From contig JASKMD010000008.1 in the NCBI GenBank assembly GCA_030144725.1, positions 3,877,697 to 3,941,696 of the forward strand: a stretch of DNA of 64,000 nucleotides, read 5' to 3'. Positions 60,367-64,000 of the stretch are shown in pieces (the first letter of the stretch is position 1; every line of letters starts with the position of its first letter). The position numbers and the translations under genes were made by a program. The stretch is from Haematococcus lacustris. Its lineage: Eukaryota; Chlorophyta; Chlorophyceae; Chlamydomonadales; Haematococcaceae. Under the pieces are notes generated by a model that saw only the letters and a program-made list of their open reading frames with translations, made no database searches and was not told the DNA's origin.

Positions 60367-60789
60367 GAGAGAGAGACGCACGTTTCCCGCGTTTGCAGCA
60401 ATGTCGATACATAACATGCCCAGCGTTAGCCCTCCAACACCGCCTGCACCAACAAGAGGCTCGCGGAGCGAGCCTGGCGGGCTGAAATGTGATTGTACTT
60501 CCGGCTGGATGCCAGGCGGAGTTCCCTCATTGGTGCCACTACTCACCACTGAAACAATCGGTAATGAGCAGCTGAGGTGTGTCCGCGATCGCTTGCGCCG
60601 GCATGGACTCTGATGCAAGGATTAACCCGCCGCTGGTCACCCCTCCCATTGGACCACCGACCCCCCTAACGATAAGGGACAACGTTATCTTTTCCGGACT
60701 CATTTCTGCACGGATGTACACGCGGATTGAAGCGTCGGAATGCGGCCGCGCTGAGCCACACGCTGAGCTGGTCGGGCATGTTGCCGGGT
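60367..60789. other. No supported gene
   Basis: Unique sequence. A block GGTCACCCCTCCCATTGGAC at 60635-60654 and CTCATTTCTGCACGGATG at 60699-60716 parallel the arrangement at 31915-31986, hinting at a shared old repeat. Confidence 0.4.
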
Positions 60790-61053
60790 TGTTGTGAACA
60801 TGTCCTGGTGCAAAAGATATTGAGCACCGGGAGTGTGAGACATGTTTGACAGCACTCAGGCTGCAGAGTGAGAGAGTGAGACTGTCTGTCTTAAGGCAGT
60901 TAGAGGGGCAGACCTCGGCACCCTAAGCTGAGTGCCGCGTCTGTCCCTACGCTCTCTACAGGTAGGCACCGAGCAGTGTGCTTAGTGCCGTCAGCAGTTA
61001 GTTATGTAAGCAACCCTAAGCTGAGTGCCGCGTCTGTCCCTACGCTCCCTACA
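60790..61053 (+). repeat. Probable 5' LTR of the copia element
   Basis: Starts TGTTGTGAACATG and ends CTCCCTACA, next to the primer binding site. The start is a guess from the TG...CA rule, because the 3' LTR is outside the window. A 37-bp segment, CTAAGCTGAGTGCCGCGTCT and on to CTCTACAGG, is repeated inside at 60923-60962 and 61016-61055. Confidence 0.6.
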
Positions 61054-61070
61054 GGGTTATGGGCCCACGC
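61054..61070 (+). promoter_or_regulatory. Half-tRNA primer binding site (initiator Met)
   Basis: GGGTTATGGGCCCACGC directly follows the LTR end. Its complement, GUGGGCCCAUAACCC, is the anticodon arm of eukaryotic initiator tRNA-Met, the internal site used by Drosophila copia. It is not complementary to a tRNA 3' end. Confidence 0.8.
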
Positions 61071-61141
61071 ACGCAGACGCGTGAAAGGCACCAGTAAGTC
61101 GCCGGGAAGGGGTCGTGCGTTCGACAGTTAGTCGTTCGGCG

Positions 61142-62776
61142 ATGGCGGCTTCGTCGATCGGGCCGGGAGCCCAAATTGACCCACTCACTGATGATAACTA
61201 TCAGTTCTGGCAGATCCGCGTCAGAAACGCGCTCATCGAGCACAACCTATTTCAGATCGTCGACAGAGGCATCACCCCCTTGCCCACTGCGCCTAACCAA
61301 GGCTCCTCGCAGGCTACGCAAGATGCCTATGCAGCAGCGCTTACTGTGCGCGATGCAGAGAACACCGCAGACGCAAAAGCCAAAGCCATGATACTACGCT
61401 ACGTCAGTGTACAGCACCTTTTCGCCGTCGACTCTGCAGCCTCAGCCAAGGTCGCCTGGGACAACATCAAAGCTGAGTACACCCAGTCCTCCCTCGCGCA
61501 CCAGACCCAGCTACAGCAGCAACTGTCTATGCTCAGACTGAACCCTGGTGAGACCATCTCCCAATTCTTCAGCCGACTGCAGATGCTGCAAGCCAACCTA
61601 AGAGCATGCAACTGCAATCCCTCTGACACCTCCATCGTGCTGTCAGTGCTGGCTGCCATGCCTGATGAGTTCAGACCAACCGTGGAACAGCTTCGCTATG
61701 ATCAGTCTAGCGCAGCACTGGCCCTGAGCAAAGTCAAAACAGTCCTGCAATACCGAGAAGCAGACCTGCAGCTGGACCAGCAGAAGCAGCTCGACACCTC
61801 CTCCTCTTCCTCTCTCTGGGCTTCCTCCTCCTCATTCTCACCCAGGGGGGCTGGTTACTCAGGGGGGTCGGGGTGGCGTGGCAGGGGGGGCAGGGTGCCC
61901 CAGCCAGGCAGGAGCAGCAGCGCAGCCATGCAGCGCAGCAGCTCCCCTGCTCACTCAGATCACAGCACCAGAGAAGAGAATCCACATGCTCACATGACCT
62001 GCCACTTCTGCAACAAAGAGGGACACATCATGTCAGAGTGTCGTGTTTTTGACAGGAACCAGCGAGAGAGACTAAGGTCCATGCTGCTATCCAGCCCAGG
62101 CAGAGCTGACGACAGCCCAGCTAGGACTTCTGGTCACAGCCCAGGCAGAGCTGGCAGCCCAGGCAAGGGTATAACATACAGCCCTGCTGCTGGTAAAAGC
62201 AGCCTCAGCCCTAACAGAGCAAGACTTTTCACCAGCCGTTATGGTCAGCCTGTCTCAGCTCAGAACCCCAGGCAGCAGTTGATTGATGGCGACCCTCACA
62301 AGCCTTACTTCATTGACTCAGGAGCATCAAGGCATATTTGCACTAGTGTCAGCACCCTCACCGGCTTTCGCTCCTACCCAGCTCCACAGCCTGTTTACCT
62401 GGCAGCAGCTGGCCATCAGCTAAATGCAGTTGGTGAAGGAGATGCATGGCTCAGGACAGATCAGGGTACTTTGTGTCTTAAGAATGCTCTACTGGTACCC
62501 TCTGCATCAGCTAACTTTGTCTCTGTCGCCCAAGCCACCGCTGCAGGCTACAAGTTTCTTTTTCAGATGGACAGCTGCCTGATGGAGGGCAGCTACCGTG
62601 GACACAGCCTGTGCATGGAAGTACCAAAGCAGAATGACAGCTATCCTTTCCAGGCTGCATCTATCAGCATGCTTCCGTCACCACCCAATCAGCTATGCAG
62701 CAGCTTGACCTCAGCTTCAGCTGCTAATCATGCTGCCCCTACCTCAGTGTCAGGCCCTGAGGAGACTACATCGTAG
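61142..62776 (+). CDS. Copia gag and protease
   Basis: ATG at 61142 is the first Met; the protein is 544 residues. The N-terminus (DPLTDDNYQFWQIRVRNALI) and the helical body (LSMLRLNPGETISQFFSRLQ, VLSVLAAMPDEFRPTVEQL) are the copia-type gag (UBN2-like) domain. A Ser/Gly/Arg-rich linker leads to a zinc knuckle, CHFCNKEGHIMSEC, near residue 284. An aspartic protease motif, YFIDSGASRHIC, follows near 390, then the start of the pre-integrase region. It ends with TAG at 62774-62776, before the integrase, which is in the +1 frame. Gag coats the RNA; protease cuts the polyprotein. Confidence 0.88.
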   Translation: MAASSIGPGAQIDPLTDDNYQFWQIRVRNALIEHNLFQIVDRGITPLPTAPNQGSSQATQDAYAAALTVRDAENTADAKAKAMILRYVSVQHLFAVDSAASAKVAWDNIKAEYTQSSLAHQTQLQQQLSMLRLNPGETISQFFSRLQMLQANLRACNCNPSDTSIVLSVLAAMPDEFRPTVEQLRYDQSSAALALSKVKTVLQYREADLQLDQQKQLDTSSSSSLWASSSSFSPRGAGYSGGSGWRGRGGRVPQPGRSSSAAMQRSSSPAHSDHSTREENPHAHMTCHFCNKEGHIMSECRVFDRNQRERLRSMLLSSPGRADDSPARTSGHSPGRAGSPGKGITYSPAAGKSSLSPNRARLFTSRYGQPVSAQNPRQQLIDGDPHKPYFIDSGASRHICTSVSTLTGFRSYPAPQPVYLAAAGHQLNAVGEGDAWLRTDQGTLCLKNALLVPSASANFVSVAQATAAGYKFLFQMDSCLMEGSYRGHSLCMEVPKQNDSYPFQAASISMLPSPPNQLCSSLTSASAANHAAPTSVSGPEETTS

Positions 62777-62777
62777 C

Positions 62778-63931
62778 AGCAGCTGCTGGACTCAGCAAGC
62801 AGCGGCCACCGCAGGACTTCAGTTTCCCCCGGTGTGGCATGAGAGACTAGGTCATGCATCTGTACTTGAACGCATGCAACGAGAGCATCTAGTTAGCGGT
62901 GTCGACACAACAGCCTCACACTTTCGAGCAGCAGGATCTGATCCAGCAGTGTGTGAGGGATGCGCCTTAGGTAAACAGCATAGGCATGTACACTTCCCTC
63001 TGCCATCTCCCAATGCACCTGTTGTGACAGCTGCACTGGAGCTGGTTCACATGGATGTGTGTGGCCCATTCAGCTTGGCAGCCAGAGACGGCAGCCGCTA
63101 CCTTGCTACCTTCCTTGATGACTTCACCAAGTTCTCAGTTGTCATGCCTCTTCGCAGCAAGGACCAGGTGCCAGATTGCATTATTACGGTCATCCAGCAG
63201 CTAGAGACTCAGTCTGGCAGCAGGTGCAAAGCGATTAGGATTGACAATGGCAGCGAGTATGTTAACAAGAAGGTGCAGGCATTCTGCAGCAGCAAGGGTA
63301 TACTGCACCAGCATTCTGCCCCTTACAGCCCTGAGCAGAATGGAGCAGCTGAGAGACTAAACAGAACCATTGTTGAGAAGCTTCGCAGCATGCTACATGC
63401 AGCTCACCTGCCAGTGGAGTTCTGGGCTGACTCAGCAAAAGCAGCAAATCATGTAAGAAATGTGTTGCCTGTAACAGGTCAGAGTCAGACTCCATGGCAG
63501 GCCTTCTTCGGTGTCAAACCTGACGTGTCAGGACTCAGGATCTTTGGCAGCAAGGTCTGGGTACACATCCCACGCCATCAGCGCAGCAAGCTACAGCCAA
63601 AGGCAGCAGCAGGAGTCTTCATTGGCTACCAGCCAGGGTCTAAAGCCTACAAGGTGTTTCTGGATGGTAGAGAGCAGATGAGCAAGGATGTGACCTTTGA
63701 TGAGCTCTCGCCAGCCACTGATGACCTAACCAAGACCAGAACTGGCAGCCAGAGAGCACTGCCTGACAGCATGCTGCTTCGACCCTACCCACCCAGCCCA
63801 CAGCCTGATCTACAGCCTGCCAGACTCCCTGATGAGGGGGACAGACGTCAGCAGCAGCAGCAACAGCAGCAGCAGCAGACTGACACCAGCGACTCTGGCT
63901 CAGATGACAGTGGGAGTCCAGACAGAACAAG

Positions 63932-63965
<34 letters not shown>

Positions 63966-64000
63966 GCACCAGGCTCCAGTGCACAACACCCTAGGTCCAG
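62778..64000 (+). CDS. Copia integrase, 3' truncated by the window
   Basis: An open frame +1 relative to gag runs to the window end. Pre-integrase zinc motif: WHERLGHAS and CEGCALGKQHRH. Core DD35E integrase: Asp in LVHMDVCGPFSL, Asp in IRIDNGSEYVN and Glu in PYSPEQNGAAERLNRT. Then VEFWADSAKAANHVRNVLP and the GKT-like copia tail GVFIGYQPGSKAYKVFLDGR. A Gln/Ser-rich linker closes the window; reverse transcriptase should follow. It is open in this frame from at least 62739, overlapping gag, so a +1 shift would fuse them. Whether that shift is programmed or a mutation is not known. Confidence 0.87.

Larger units (their letters stand above)
60790..64000 (+). mobile_element. Copia-type LTR retrotransposon, 5' part
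   Basis: Order: LTR (about 60790-61053), primer binding site, gag with zinc knuckle, protease, integrase. In the copia superfamily integrase precedes reverse transcriptase, as the layout here implies. Reverse transcriptase, RNase H and the 3' LTR lie past the window end. The right end is truncated only by the window. Confidence 0.9.

Overview
This window looks like nuclear DNA of a chlamydomonadalean (volvocine-order) green alga, possibly a Haematococcus relative. The grounds are GC-rich DNA, many short introns with GT-AG borders, a delta-tubulin gene (needed for flagellar basal bodies), a proline-rich pherophorin-like wall protein, an L1-like LINE and a copia-type LTR element, TTAGGG-type telomere-like repeats, and very large simple-repeat arrays. 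The species call is inference. Nothing looks bacterial, so operon logic and ribosome binding sites do not apply.

The host genes I recognise lie in the first 25 kb, all on the minus strand. They are the last exon of delta-tubulin (1998-2129), the first two exons of VPS11 (2838-3424), a ZDHHC16-like palmitoyltransferase (about 11427-16894), a small two-helix membrane protein (18595-19809), and a seven-exon secreted proline-rich glycoprotein (22268-24989). A 500-N gap (2338-2837) separates the two truncated genes delta-tubulin and VPS11. The palmitoyltransferase keeps its catalytic Asp-His in a 22-nt microexon next to an intron that carries about 1.5 kb of perfect tetranucleotide repeat.

Between VPS11 and the palmitoyltransferase sits a 4.45-kb foldback element (3582-8032). 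It has kilobase-long inverted arms, matching tips and an exact 8-bp target duplication. From 25.6 to 48 kb the sequence is mostly mobile or repetitive. It holds a 5.9-kb element with long terminal inverted repeats (25620-31538), two coiled-coil genes of unknown function, a degraded hAT transposase tail, two 0.33-kb foldback MITEs in opposite orientation, an HTH fragment, and several arrays built from different palindromes that all centre on GTAC.

From 48072 to the second 500-N gap (58896-59395) lies a minus-strand LINE of at least 10.8 kb. It has a poly(A) tail, an ORF2 with endonuclease and reverse transcriptase, an ORF1 region and five 68-bp monomers at the 5' end. It interrupts a 0.97-kb sequence whose uninterrupted copy follows the gap (59396-60366). 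The window ends in the 5' half of a copia-type retrotransposon (LTR, half-tRNA primer site, gag, protease, integrase). No CRISPR, rRNA or tRNA gene was found.
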